Of a DNA stretch of 5,710 bases, positions 1 through 5,710 are shown piece after piece. The position numbers and the translations under genes were made by a program. Where the stretch lies: the NCBI GenBank assembly GCA_947165615.1, contig CAMVBD010000116.1, forward strand, positions 1-5,710. Direction: 5' to 3'. A model generated the notes under the pieces. The model was given only the letters and a program-made list of their open reading frames with translations. It did not search any database and was not told the DNA's origin. Within the stretch, counting starts at the first letter, position 1. Every line of letters begins with the position of its first letter. The DNA is from an uncultured Clostridia bacterium (lineage in GTDB: Bacteria > Bacillota > Clostridia > Oscillospirales > Acutalibacteraceae).

Positions 1-455
1 AAGGGCAGGCCGATCTTTGACGCGAAGTCGAAGGCGTCGAGATAAAAGCGGCGCCCTGCAAGGCCGTAAAACGCGCCGGAATGCGCGTCGATATGGTCGA
101 TTTTACAGCCGCGCCCCGTCAGAAAGGCGTACTGCGCGAGGATCTCCTTTTGAACGTCGGCGCGGTGCGCGCCGAACGTGAGGCCGGCAGGGCTTTGCGG
201 CAGCGTTTCCCCGATGCGCTTCGCGTCCGAAAGACGCGGCCAGCGCCGGACCCGGTCGTCGGACGTCAGGCACAGATGGAGCCCCACCGGAACGCCGAGG
301 GCGTTTGCGATCCGGGCGGCTTTGTCTGCGGCGGGGGCGGGAGTCAGGAGCGAGACGGACGTGACGCGCTCCGTTTGCAGCAGCGTTTTGACGGCTTCGT
401 CGGTCTCTTCGTCGTACCCGAAGTCGTCCGCGTTCAAAATCAGGATCTTATTCAT
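1..455 (-). CDS. YdjC/ChbG-like carbohydrate deacetylase, N-terminal part (truncated by window edge)
   Basis: Only the first 151 codons are in the window; the frame is open to the left edge, and family members usually run to about 240-300 residues. The protein begins MNKILILNADDFGYDEETDE, the hallmark opening of the YdjC/ChbG family. These metal-dependent enzymes of polysaccharide-deacetylase-like fold include ChbG, which removes an N-acetyl group from chitin disaccharides. Visible metal-site candidates are Asp10/Asp11 (NADDFG), His60 (VGLHLCLT) and His125 (HIDAHSG), matching the family's Asp-His-His pattern. There is no signal peptide, so the enzyme should be cytoplasmic and act on imported sugars. 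The ATG overlaps the last 8 bases of the transporter gene (shared ATGAATAA), and an AAGGCGG ribosome site lies 6 bases upstream inside that gene, which points to coupled translation. Family assignment is strong. The actual substrate is unknown, and calling it chbG would be overreach. Confidence 0.9.
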   Translation of the reverse strand, partial: MNKILILNADDFGYDEETDEAVKTLLQTERVTSVSLLTPAPAADKAARIANALGVPVGLHLCLTSDDRVRRWPRLSDAKRIGETLPQSPAGLTFGAHRADVQKEILAQYAFLTGRGCKIDHIDAHSGAFYGLAGRRFYLDAFDFASKIGLP

Positions 456-1761
456 GTCCCGCCGCCTTTTGTTCGTCCGCCGGGAAGTGCAGGAAGAAGG
501 TGATGACGCTGGCGATCACCATGGCGGCAAACGGGAATACGCACAAAAGGATCCGCGCCGCAAAGCCGGGGTTCGGACCCGGATTGTCGCCGTTTTCAAA
601 GCCGAAGGCGGCAGCCGCCACGTAGAACGCAAGGGAAGTGTACAGGCCGTTCAGACGGTTCATGACGCCGCCCAGCGAATTGATGATGCCCTCGCGCCGG
701 ACGCCGTGCATGCGGTAGTCGTCGTCCACGATCTTGGCGCCGATGCAGTCCATGGTGGTCAGGCACGCGGCGATCCCAAGGCCCATGACGGCGGCAATGC
801 CCATGGCGACGGGCAGGGTGTTGGCGAAATACAGCGGCACAAAGCCTGCCGCCATCACGATAAAGCCGATGCGCCATACGGTCATGACCGGCAGTTTTTT
901 GGCGACCTGCGACCAGGCGACGATCCCCAGCACCGCAACGCCGAGGACGGTGCCGAGCATGATCGTCGTCGTAGACCCGCCGAGCCCCAGCGTATACTTG
1001 ACGTAAAAGGGCAGCGCCTGCGAAATGAGCGAAAAGGCCGCGGAATAGAACGCGCCGGCAAAGCCGAAGATCCAGAAGCGCGGGTTTTTGACAAGCGCCA
1101 GAATGCTGTCAAACAGGTTCGGCATGGGCTCGTTTTCATAGTCCATCGGCTCGTGGCAGCCGAAAAAGCAGTACAGCATGACCGCCAGCGCCAGAACGCC
1201 GTAGATGACGCTGGTCAGCCGGTAGCCGATCTTTTCGGTGATCATGGGCGTCAGCGCGATGCTGATGGCCATGGCGAAAAGCTGGCAGATCTGCCGGATG
1301 CCGTTGACCTTTGCCCGTTCCCCGTCCTTCCGGAACAGGTCCGGGAACAGCGCGCCGTAGTTGGCGTTGACAAGCGAGTCCAGCGTCCCGGTGAGAATGT
1401 ACATCAGCAGCATATAGATGAACAGCAGCCCCTGTTCGCTCTGTACAAAAGCCGGGACGTTATAGAACAAAATGAAGAACAGCACCAGCAGCGGCGTGCC
1501 GATCAAAAGCCAAGGGCGGCGGCGCCCCCATTTGGTGCGGGTGCGGTCGGATAAAAAGCCGTAAACGGGGTTGTCGATCGCGTCGATAAAGGTGTAGATG
1601 AACAGGACCAGCGAATACTTTTTCATGTCCAGTCCCAGCATGTCCACGTAAAAGATCGCGGCGAAGGACTTGAACATATTGATGGGGATGGACGTGCCGA
1701 ACATGGCAAAGCCGTAGCGCGCGGGAGCGGTTCTTTTGACGAGCGGGGAGTCGGTCTTCAT
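448..1761 (-). CDS. GPH-family (MelB-like) sugar:cation symporter
   Basis: This 437-residue integral membrane protein has the length and pattern of a 12-helix major facilitator. The motif FIDAIDNPVYGFLSDRT followed by RTKWGRRRPW (about residues 58-84) is the signature of the glycoside-pentoside-hexuronide:cation symporters. NYGALFPDLF with KDGERAKVNGIRQ (134-157) and VRREGI (354-359) fit the same family. Clear hydrophobic segments include about 84-104, 111-128, 183-201, 265-284, 296-312, 317-335 and 402-425. Its role should be uptake of a sugar, glycoside or uronide driven by a Na+ or H+ gradient. By eye, MelB Asp55-Asn58-Asp59 corresponds to Asp60-Asp63-Asn64, an exchange at the cation site, and MelB Lys377 may correspond to Arg369. 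The start is well supported by AAGGAGG 9 bases upstream. The gene follows the PHP gene by one base and overlaps the deacetylase gene. The substrate is inferred only from context. Confidence 0.93.
   Translation of the reverse strand: MKTDSPLVKRTAPARYGFAMFGTSIPINMFKSFAAIFYVDMLGLDMKKYSLVLFIYTFIDAIDNPVYGFLSDRTRTKWGRRRPWLLIGTPLLVLFFILFYNVPAFVQSEQGLLFIYMLLMYILTGTLDSLVNANYGALFPDLFRKDGERAKVNGIRQICQLFAMAISIALTPMITEKIGYRLTSVIYGVLALAVMLYCFFGCHEPMDYENEPMPNLFDSILALVKNPRFWIFGFAGAFYSAAFSLISQALPFYVKYTLGLGGSTTTIMLGTVLGVAVLGIVAWSQVAKKLPVMTVWRIGFIVMAAGFVPLYFANTLPVAMGIAAVMGLGIAACLTTMDCIGAKIVDDDYRMHGVRREGIINSLGGVMNRLNGLYTSLAFYVAAAAFGFENGDNPGPNPGFAARILLCVFPFAAMVIASVITFFLHFPADEQKAAGHE
456..468 (-). promoter_or_regulatory. 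Ribosome binding site of the deacetylase gene, inside the symporter gene
   Basis: AAGGCGG (462-468), one base from consensus, lies 6 bases before the deacetylase ATG at 455 and within symporter coding sequence. With the ATGAATAA overlap it supports the chosen start and coupled translation. Confidence 0.65.
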
Positions 1762-1777
1762 GTTACGCTTCCTCCTT
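1762..1777 (-). promoter_or_regulatory. Consensus ribosome binding site of the symporter gene, inside the PHP gene
   Basis: AAGGAGG (1771-1777) lies 9 bases before the symporter ATG and falls within the last codons of the PHP gene. The join reads TAACATG, with one base between stop and start. The site fixes the symporter start and suggests that ribosomes finishing the PHP protein can reinitiate. Confidence 0.85.
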
Positions 1778-3019
1778 AAAATAGATCGGATTGGTTATGG
1801 CAAGGACCCGGCCGGGAAGGCGGGCGGATTCCGTTTTTGCGTAGACGAATTTTGCGTCCTTTGCCAAAAATCTTGCTTCGCCGTTTCGGACGCGGACCTT
1901 GACGCTGCGGTTGTCGGAGACAAAGAGGACGTTTTTTGCGTCCGTTTTCACCGTCACGGGCACGTCCGGGCGATACGTCGTTTCGTCCCCCATAAAGGCG
2001 TCGCCGTACCGGAGTTCCAGTCGGGGCCCTCCGACGCTTTCAGAGAGAAAAGCGTGTCCGGCGCGGATCTCTTTCAGCAGGGCCTGCGCCGAGGGCGCGT
2101 CGGCATAAACCGCCGTCACGGGACGCCCCAATTTCACGACTCCGGGTTTGTGGAAGTCGCTGCCGCCGACGATGGGAATGCGTCTGCCCCGTTTTAACAG
2201 GTCCGTCCACCAGTCGACCGCCTTTGCGTTTCGCGGGGTAAAGGGGCCGTTCCAGACCTCCATCAGATCGAAGGCGTCGTCGTCCTCCCACAAATAGGGG
2301 CAGAACGGGCATTTCGGGTGGTTGACCGAAACGACCGCCCCGGCGGCCCTCGCGTGCGCGATCACTTTTCGCATCTCGTCTTGTGAATTTGCGATAAAGG
2401 AATCTCCCAGCGGCGCCGGGACGCCGAAAAAGTTCATGTGCCCCTTGTAATGTGTCCACTCCACCGCCGGGATAAAGGTGATTCCGGGCACAAAGGGCAG
2501 GCGCAGGTTTTCGGCGTAATTGTTGTGGTCCGCCACGGCGATAAAGTCGAGCCCCTCTTTTTTGGCGCGCGCGCCGAGTTCCCACGGCGAAAACACGCCG
2601 TCGGAGGCCGTGGAGTGCATATGCAGGTCCCCGAAATACAACTGTCGACCGGGCGGGGCGAACCGGATTTTGTAGGTCACGTCCACGCCCCCGTCCTCAA
2701 CGTGGTACGCGCCGACGAGGATCCGCCACGTCCCGGCGCCGATCTTTTTTGTCAGATACCCCGGGGTGGACAGGAATTCCCCGACGGATATGCTTTTGCG
2801 CGCGGAGCCGGACCAGCCGAGAAACACGCCCTTTTCGTCGCAAAGCCCGAGGTCTACGGTGTTCGTGGGCCTTAAGTCCTTCAGGACGCCCCGCCCTTCG
2901 GACGGATAAGCGTATTCGACGGTCAGCGACCGGACGTTTTCCGGCACCTCGAACGGCAGTTCGTAATACGTCCCTTCTTTTTCTTTCGGGATATGATGGC
3001 GGATGACGGTTTCGTCCAT
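1763..3019 (-). CDS. CehA/McbA-type PHP-domain metal-dependent phosphoesterase with N-terminal beta domain
   Basis: This is a 418-residue protein. Residues 1 to about 122 are beta-rich with no recognised catalytic motif, resembling the beta-sandwich found ahead of the PHP domain in CehA/McbA-like proteins. The PHP domain starts at GDLHMHSTASDG (130-141). Likely metal ligands and active-site residues are Asp131, His133, His135, Asp140, Asp164-His165 (AVADHNN), Glu187, His234 (NHP), Glu254, Asp288 and His290 (GGSDFH), so the site looks complete. About 100 residues from 320 form a C-terminal beta-rich tail. Known relatives hydrolyse phosphoesters or, as for CehA, carbamate esters, so phosphatase activity is likely but not certain. 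There is no signal peptide, so it should be cytoplasmic. It is the first gene of the second operon, with AAGGGGG 6 bases before the ATG. An unusual Cys237-Pro-Phe-Cys240 follows the NHP motif. The physiological substrate is unknown. Confidence 0.9.
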   Translation of the reverse strand: MDETVIRHHIPKEKEGTYYELPFEVPENVRSLTVEYAYPSEGRGVLKDLRPTNTVDLGLCDEKGVFLGWSGSARKSISVGEFLSTPGYLTKKIGAGTWRILVGAYHVEDGGVDVTYKIRFAPPGRQLYFGDLHMHSTASDGVFSPWELGARAKKEGLDFIAVADHNNYAENLRLPFVPGITFIPAVEWTHYKGHMNFFGVPAPLGDSFIANSQDEMRKVIAHARAAGAVVSVNHPKCPFCPYLWEDDDAFDLMEVWNGPFTPRNAKAVDWWTDLLKRGRRIPIVGGSDFHKPGVVKLGRPVTAVYADAPSAQALLKEIRAGHAFLSESVGGPRLELRYGDAFMGDETTYRPDVPVTVKTDAKNVLFVSDNRSVKVRVRNGEARFLAKDAKFVYAKTESARLPGRVLAITNPIYFKEEA

Positions 3020-3032
3020 AGAGATCCCCCTT
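3020..3032 (-). promoter_or_regulatory. Ribosome binding site of the PHP gene
   Basis: On the minus strand AAGGGGG (3026-3032) lies 6 bases before the ATG at 3019. It differs from the consensus AAGGAGG at one base and supports this start. Confidence 0.7.
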
Positions 3033-3035
3033 CCG

Positions 3036-3055
3036 ACGGCTGTGGGATCAGCCGT
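3036..3055 (-). promoter_or_regulatory. Perfect inverted repeat / 5'-UTR hairpin ahead of the PHP gene
   Basis: ACGGCTG and CAGCCGT form a perfect 7-bp stem around a 6-base loop (ATCCCA on the minus strand). It sits between the predicted promoter and the ribosome binding site. If the predicted start near 3061 is right, the hairpin lies almost at the mRNA 5' end, where it could stabilise the transcript. As DNA it could instead be an operator dyad covering the start site. Both roles are inference. Confidence 0.5.
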
Positions 3056-3067
3056 GTCTGCAAGTCT

Positions 3068-3096
3068 ATTGAATCATACTTTACAATAAAATGCAA
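3068..3096 (-). promoter_or_regulatory. Probable sigma-70/sigma-A promoter of the PHP-transporter-deacetylase operon
   Basis: Reading the minus strand, TTGCAT (3091-3096) is followed after 17 bases by TTCAAT (3068-3073), with TG one base before it, giving an extended -10 of TGATTCAAT. An A-rich tract just upstream (about 3105-3130) resembles an UP element. This is the only clearly AT-rich stretch in the window and lies ahead of the operon's first gene. TATGAT (3073-3078) is a rival -10 but has no good -35. Transcription would start near 3061, about 40 bases before the ATG. Confidence 0.45.
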
Positions 3097-3160
3097 CCGG
3101 AAACCGTATATTTATTCGCTTATTTTTTCTTTGCCGCCCGAGCCGGACAAACGCCGCAAA

Positions 3161-3198
3161 ACAAACGGCCCCGGCGCTGTCGCTGAGCGTCGGGGTCG
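3161..3198 (-). terminator. Probable intrinsic terminator after the metallophosphoesterase gene
   Basis: Ten bases past the metallophosphoesterase stop, CGACCCCGACGCT and AGCGCCGGGGCCG form a 13-position stem around a 7-base loop. On the minus strand there are 11 Watson-Crick pairs and two A-C mismatches. The tail reads TTTGTTTTG, a broken T-tract. Position and shape fit rho-independent termination of the first operon. On the plus strand the two mismatches become G-U pairs, so the hairpin is formally stronger that way, and it may work in both directions. Confidence 0.6.
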
Positions 3199-3208
3199 AT
3201 GTTCTTTG

Positions 3209-4048
3209 TCAGACGAGGGTCACTTCGCGGGCGACTCCGTCGTACGCGCCGCCGGTCACAAACTGCGGGAGCGTGGGCGTCAGCAGGCTTTCAAAACTGA
3301 AATGCAGGTGCCCGGTCAGGATGACCCGGATCAGCGGCTCGCTTTTGATGTAGTCGATCGCCTCCAGCGTCGTTTTCGTCGGGCGCTGCTGTACGGCGCG
3401 GAATTCGTTGTAGCAATTAAGATGCGCCTCATCGCAGCCGACAAGGTAGGTGCAGTCGTGCGGCTGGCGTTCGCGGTGGTACCGGAACAGGGATTCCTCA
3501 AACAGCGGGTCGTGGAAGGCGAGCACGATCGGCAGGCCCTTTTTGACCTCCTCCTTCAGCCGGAGGATCTGCCACTCCGCGAACTGGTAATAGCTGTTGT
3601 CGATCCCGACGACGTTTACGCCGCCGACAGTCCGGGCGTTGAAAAACATCGGCACGCCGAGGCCGCCCATGCGCTCGATATCCATGTAACTGTTCATGCG
3701 GTAGGCGTCGTCCTCCCACGCTTCCCCCACGTACTGTGAATAGTCGTGATTGCCGGCGATGAAGAAAAAGTCCTCGTCCGCGACGATCTGCCGCGTCTTT
3801 TCGACGTTTCCGTAGGACACGAAGTCCATCAGGTCCCCCGTGTGCACCAGCAGGTCGCAGTTTGCCTTCGCGTAGGCGATATGCTCGTTGAGATATTGTT
3901 CCTTTTCCGGCGTCGACAGACGGTTTGCCAGCGCGTGCTTGCGTTCGTTGTCCCGGTCGTCGACAAGGCCGAGGTGCGTGTCCGTGACGTGCAGCAGTTT
4001 TACGGGCTTGGAAAGTCCGATTTCAACGGTGGATCTTATCAGTTCCAT
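3209..4048 (-). CDS. Calcineurin-like metallophosphoesterase
   Basis: This 279-residue protein carries all the motifs of the calcineurin-like (Metallophos) superfamily in order: HVTDTHLG (20-27; Asp23, His25), HTGDLMD (69-75; Asp72), AGNHD (98-102; Asn100, His101), AFHD (177-180; His179) and TGHLHF (245-250; His247, His249). The di-metal site therefore appears intact. It should hydrolyse a phosphomonoester or phosphodiester in the cytoplasm, since there is no signal peptide or membrane segment. The length fits a stand-alone domain with a short N-terminal strand before the first motif. AAAGGA lies 7 bases before the ATG. The gene is 37 bases downstream of the rhamnosidase-like gene, so the two are probably co-transcribed, and a hairpin terminator follows the stop. 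Motifs alone do not separate nucleotide, glycan-phosphate or other phosphoester substrates. The location suggests sugar-linked phosphate, which is inference. Confidence 0.92.
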   Translation of the reverse strand: MELIRSTVEIGLSKPVKLLHVTDTHLGLVDDRDNERKHALANRLSTPEKEQYLNEHIAYAKANCDLLVHTGDLMDFVSYGNVEKTRQIVADEDFFFIAGNHDYSQYVGEAWEDDAYRMNSYMDIERMGGLGVPMFFNARTVGGVNVVGIDNSYYQFAEWQILRLKEEVKKGLPIVLAFHDPLFEESLFRYHRERQPHDCTYLVGCDEAHLNCYNEFRAVQQRPTKTTLEAIDYIKSEPLIRVILTGHLHFSFESLLTPTLPQFVTGGAYDGVAREVTLV

Positions 4049-4061
4049 AAGCGGGTCCTTT
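4049..4061 (-). promoter_or_regulatory. Ribosome binding site of the metallophosphoesterase gene
   Basis: AAAGGA (4056-4061) lies 7 bases before the ATG at 4048. The 37-base gap up to the rhamnosidase-like stop shows no terminator hairpin, which supports one transcript for both genes. Confidence 0.65.
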
Positions 4062-4084
4062 CTGTTTTTCGTTTGTTTTTGCGT

Positions 4085-5710
4085 TCAGTCCCGGATTTCA
4101 AACCGCATTGCGGTATCTCCTGCGGCTTTGAACGAGAGAACAAGACAGCCGTCTCCGGTTTTTTCAAACGTCAGTCCGTCGGCGCCGACAAAACGGCCGT
4201 CCGTGTAGATCGCGGCGCCGTTGCAGAATACCGTCTGCCCGTCGGCAAAGGGGAGGCACAGACGCGCCGTCGTGTCTTTCGGGACGTGGACGTCAAGCGC
4301 CAGCGCCCGGTCCGTTTTGTGCACGGACAGGCGGATATATCCTTTGACCGTGGGAACGGTGCAGTCGATCTCTTTGCAGACGTCCGTCTGGGGCTTGATG
4401 AGGAATTCGTCCCAGCCGGGGGCGGTCGGCCGGATGCCGGCAAAATATTTGCTCATGATGACAAGCGGCCCGCCGGACCACGCGTGGTTGCGCGTGCCGA
4501 GTTCCAGCGCCCAGTGCTCCCAAAGTGTCGAGTAATCGTCCCGGATCATGGCGTCATAGCGCCCTAGCATCCGTTCCTTCGCAAGTTCGTACCGGTCCAT
4601 CCGGCACAGGGCTTCCAGCACGTAGTATTCCATATATGGGCTGGAGTTCTTCGTTTTTGTCAGAACGGAGGCGATCACGCCGTACCGTTCGGGCCCGGCA
4701 AGCCCCGAAAGGACCGCAAGGGCGTTTGCCCGGTCGTCGGGGGACAGGACGTCGTCGCTTTTGTACCCTTCGTCCGTCCAAAGGGCGTCGTACCCGGTTT
4801 TGATCCGGTCCATTTTCGCTTTCAGAAGGCCGCCGTCCGGTTTTTCGAGGACCTCCGCCATATTCCGCAGACAGGAGAGCGCCAGATAGTACCACGCGTT
4901 TTCAATGGCGGTCGTGTCGGCGTAATCCCCCCAGTCCATCCAGTCCCAGGAGCCGGGGCGGTGTGTGACAAGGTCGTCGTCCCCGATCTCCCACAAGCCG
5001 AGGTACGCGAGCGCGGCGTCGTAGACAGACGCTAAAAAGGCGCGGTCGCCGGTGTAAAGGTAATACGTCCAGAAGCCGCAGACGCCCGCAAGCTGCTGCG
5101 CGGGCAGTTCAAAATAGCCGTTGCTGCTGGGCACCACGGTCTGCAGGACCTTGTCTCCGGGGTCGACGTGCCCCAACATGCAGGCGATGCCTTTTTGATA
5201 CAAAAGATAGGCGTCCGGGTCCAGCGCGTACATCGTCATGGCCATTTCGTTGGTCACGTCGCCCCACCACTGCGCCCGCTCGCGGTCCGGGCAGTCCATA
5301 AAATTATCCCGCATCGTGACGTACAGGGTGCGCAGGGATTTCTGCCACAGGGTGTTGAGGTCTTCATTTTCGCAGGTAAAATCCCCTGCAAAAGCCGCGT
5401 TGTACCCGGTCTCGCGGTATTTCAGTTCCAGCACCGTCACGCCAGCCGGGATCGTATAGACGATGTGCTGACCGTTGAACCAGCCGAGCGCCTCAAATTC
5501 CTGCACGCCGTCTTTGGTGATGTAGGTGTCGCAGACGGCGCCGATGCCCGTGTTTTCGGTGGTGATCCGAACGCGCTTACCTGCAGGGGCGTCGATTTTG
5601 AGATAGGGCGTTACCTGCGCGTTGTAGGGGACGTCGAGCCGGATGTCCCTTCGGAAGGTGAAACGGCGGTTTTTGTACCTGTCCGCGTTTTCGTAATCCT
5701 TCAGCCCGCA
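4085..5710 (-). CDS. GH78-like alpha-L-rhamnosidase family glycoside hydrolase, C-terminal part (truncated by window edge)
   Basis: The frame is open to the right edge, giving 541 residues without the N-terminus; the internal GTG/ATG codons are not the true start. Counting from the edge, residues 1 to about 110 look like the beta-sandwich before the catalytic domain (for example LDVPYNAQVTPYLKIDAPAG). The (alpha/alpha)6 catalytic domain follows, marked by NFMDCPDRERAQWWGD (136-151), GSWDWMDWGD (253-262), TLWEHW (395-400) and NHAWSGGP (408-415). YFAGIRPTAPGWDEFLIKPQ (422-441) opens the C-terminal beta-sandwich typical of bacterial rhamnosidases. Glu144 in DCPDRE is the likely general acid and Glu398 in WEHW a likely second catalytic acid, by analogy with GH78. 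Expected activity is release of alpha-L-rhamnose from a glycan or glycoside. Related six-hairpin glycosidases with other specificities cannot be ruled out. Localisation is unknown because the N-terminus is missing. Confidence 0.85.
   Translation of the reverse strand, partial: CGLKDYENADRYKNRRFTFRRDIRLDVPYNAQVTPYLKIDAPAGKRVRITTENTGIGAVCDTYITKDGVQEFEALGWFNGQHIVYTIPAGVTVLELKYRETGYNAAFAGDFTCENEDLNTLWQKSLRTLYVTMRDNFMDCPDRERAQWWGDVTNEMAMTMYALDPDAYLLYQKGIACMLGHVDPGDKVLQTVVPSSNGYFELPAQQLAGVCGFWTYYLYTGDRAFLASVYDAALAYLGLWEIGDDDLVTHRPGSWDWMDWGDYADTTAIENAWYYLALSCLRNMAEVLEKPDGGLLKAKMDRIKTGYDALWTDEGYKSDDVLSPDDRANALAVLSGLAGPERYGVIASVLTKTKNSSPYMEYYVLEALCRMDRYELAKERMLGRYDAMIRDDYSTLWEHWALELGTRNHAWSGGPLVIMSKYFAGIRPTAPGWDEFLIKPQTDVCKEIDCTVPTVKGYIRLSVHKTDRALALDVHVPKDTTARLCLPFADGQTVFCNGAAIYTDGRFVGADGLTFEKTGDGCLVLSFKAAGDTAMRFEIRD

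Noticed and set aside
178..1554. Long plus-strand open frame of 458 codons opposite the symporter gene
   Set aside because: The translation is rich in His, Asp, Gln and Arg with no domain or hydrophobic pattern. It is antisense to a clearly recognised GPH transporter, and long antisense frames are expected where third codon positions are GC-rich.
3150..3170. Short direct repeat CGTTTGT in the gap (two copies on the minus strand)
   Set aside because: Seven bases in a biased sequence beside the terminator T-tract is not convincing as an operator; chance is the simpler explanation.
3020..3208. Riboswitch in the leader of the PHP operon
   Set aside because: The predicted leader is only about 40 bases, too short for known aptamer classes, and no recognisable aptamer core or alternative terminator is visible.
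2993..3739. Plus-strand open frame of 248 codons starting at the intergenic gap
   Set aside because: Its first part translates promoter and terminator sequence and the rest mirrors the metallophosphoesterase gene. The protein is low-complexity and matches nothing I recognise.
3746..4567. Plus-strand open frame of 273 codons spanning the metallophosphoesterase and rhamnosidase genes
   Set aside because: It lies antisense to two genes with intact catalytic motifs and crosses their intergenic gap, its protein has no recognisable family features, and no convincing ribosome site was seen.
5504..5506. GTG as the start of the rhamnosidase-like gene
   Set aside because: The frame stays open for 68 more codons to the window edge and that stretch reads as a plausible beta-sandwich, so the true start is outside the window.

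Overview
The window looks like accessory carbohydrate metabolism from a GC-rich anaerobic member of the Firmicutes (Bacillota). Oscillospirales-like or Christensenellales-like Clostridia would fit. This rests on strong AAGGAGG-type ribosome binding sites, GC-rich third codon positions, tightly packed genes and the family content; no marker gene fixes the taxon. I see no tRNA, rRNA, CRISPR array, mobile element or attachment site.

Every real gene lies on the minus strand, so transcription runs from high to low coordinates. First comes a GH78-like alpha-L-rhamnosidase (4085-5710), cut by the right edge of the window. It is followed after 37 bases by a small calcineurin-like metallophosphoesterase (3209-4048). 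A GC-rich hairpin with a T-rich tail (3161-3198) lies just past that stop and probably ends the first operon. The 189-base gap (3020-3208) then carries an A-rich tract, a probable extended -10 promoter, a perfect 7-bp hairpin close to the predicted mRNA 5' end, and a ribosome binding site.

The second operon is a CehA/McbA-type PHP-domain phosphoesterase (1763-3019), then a GPH-family (MelB-like) sugar:cation symporter (448-1761), then a YdjC/ChbG-like carbohydrate deacetylase (1-455), cut by the left edge. These three are nearly fused: one base separates the first pair and the second pair overlap by 8 bases.

Inference: the two operons look like one glycan-use locus. The glycosidase would cut rhamnose or a related sugar from a glycan or glycoside, the symporter would import the product, and the deacetylase and the two metal-dependent phosphoesterases would remove acetyl and phosphate (or other ester) groups. 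Each family is individually known. The combination, an altered cation-site motif in the symporter and a CxxC insertion beside the PHP active site are the points most worth following up. The substrate cannot be read from the sequence.
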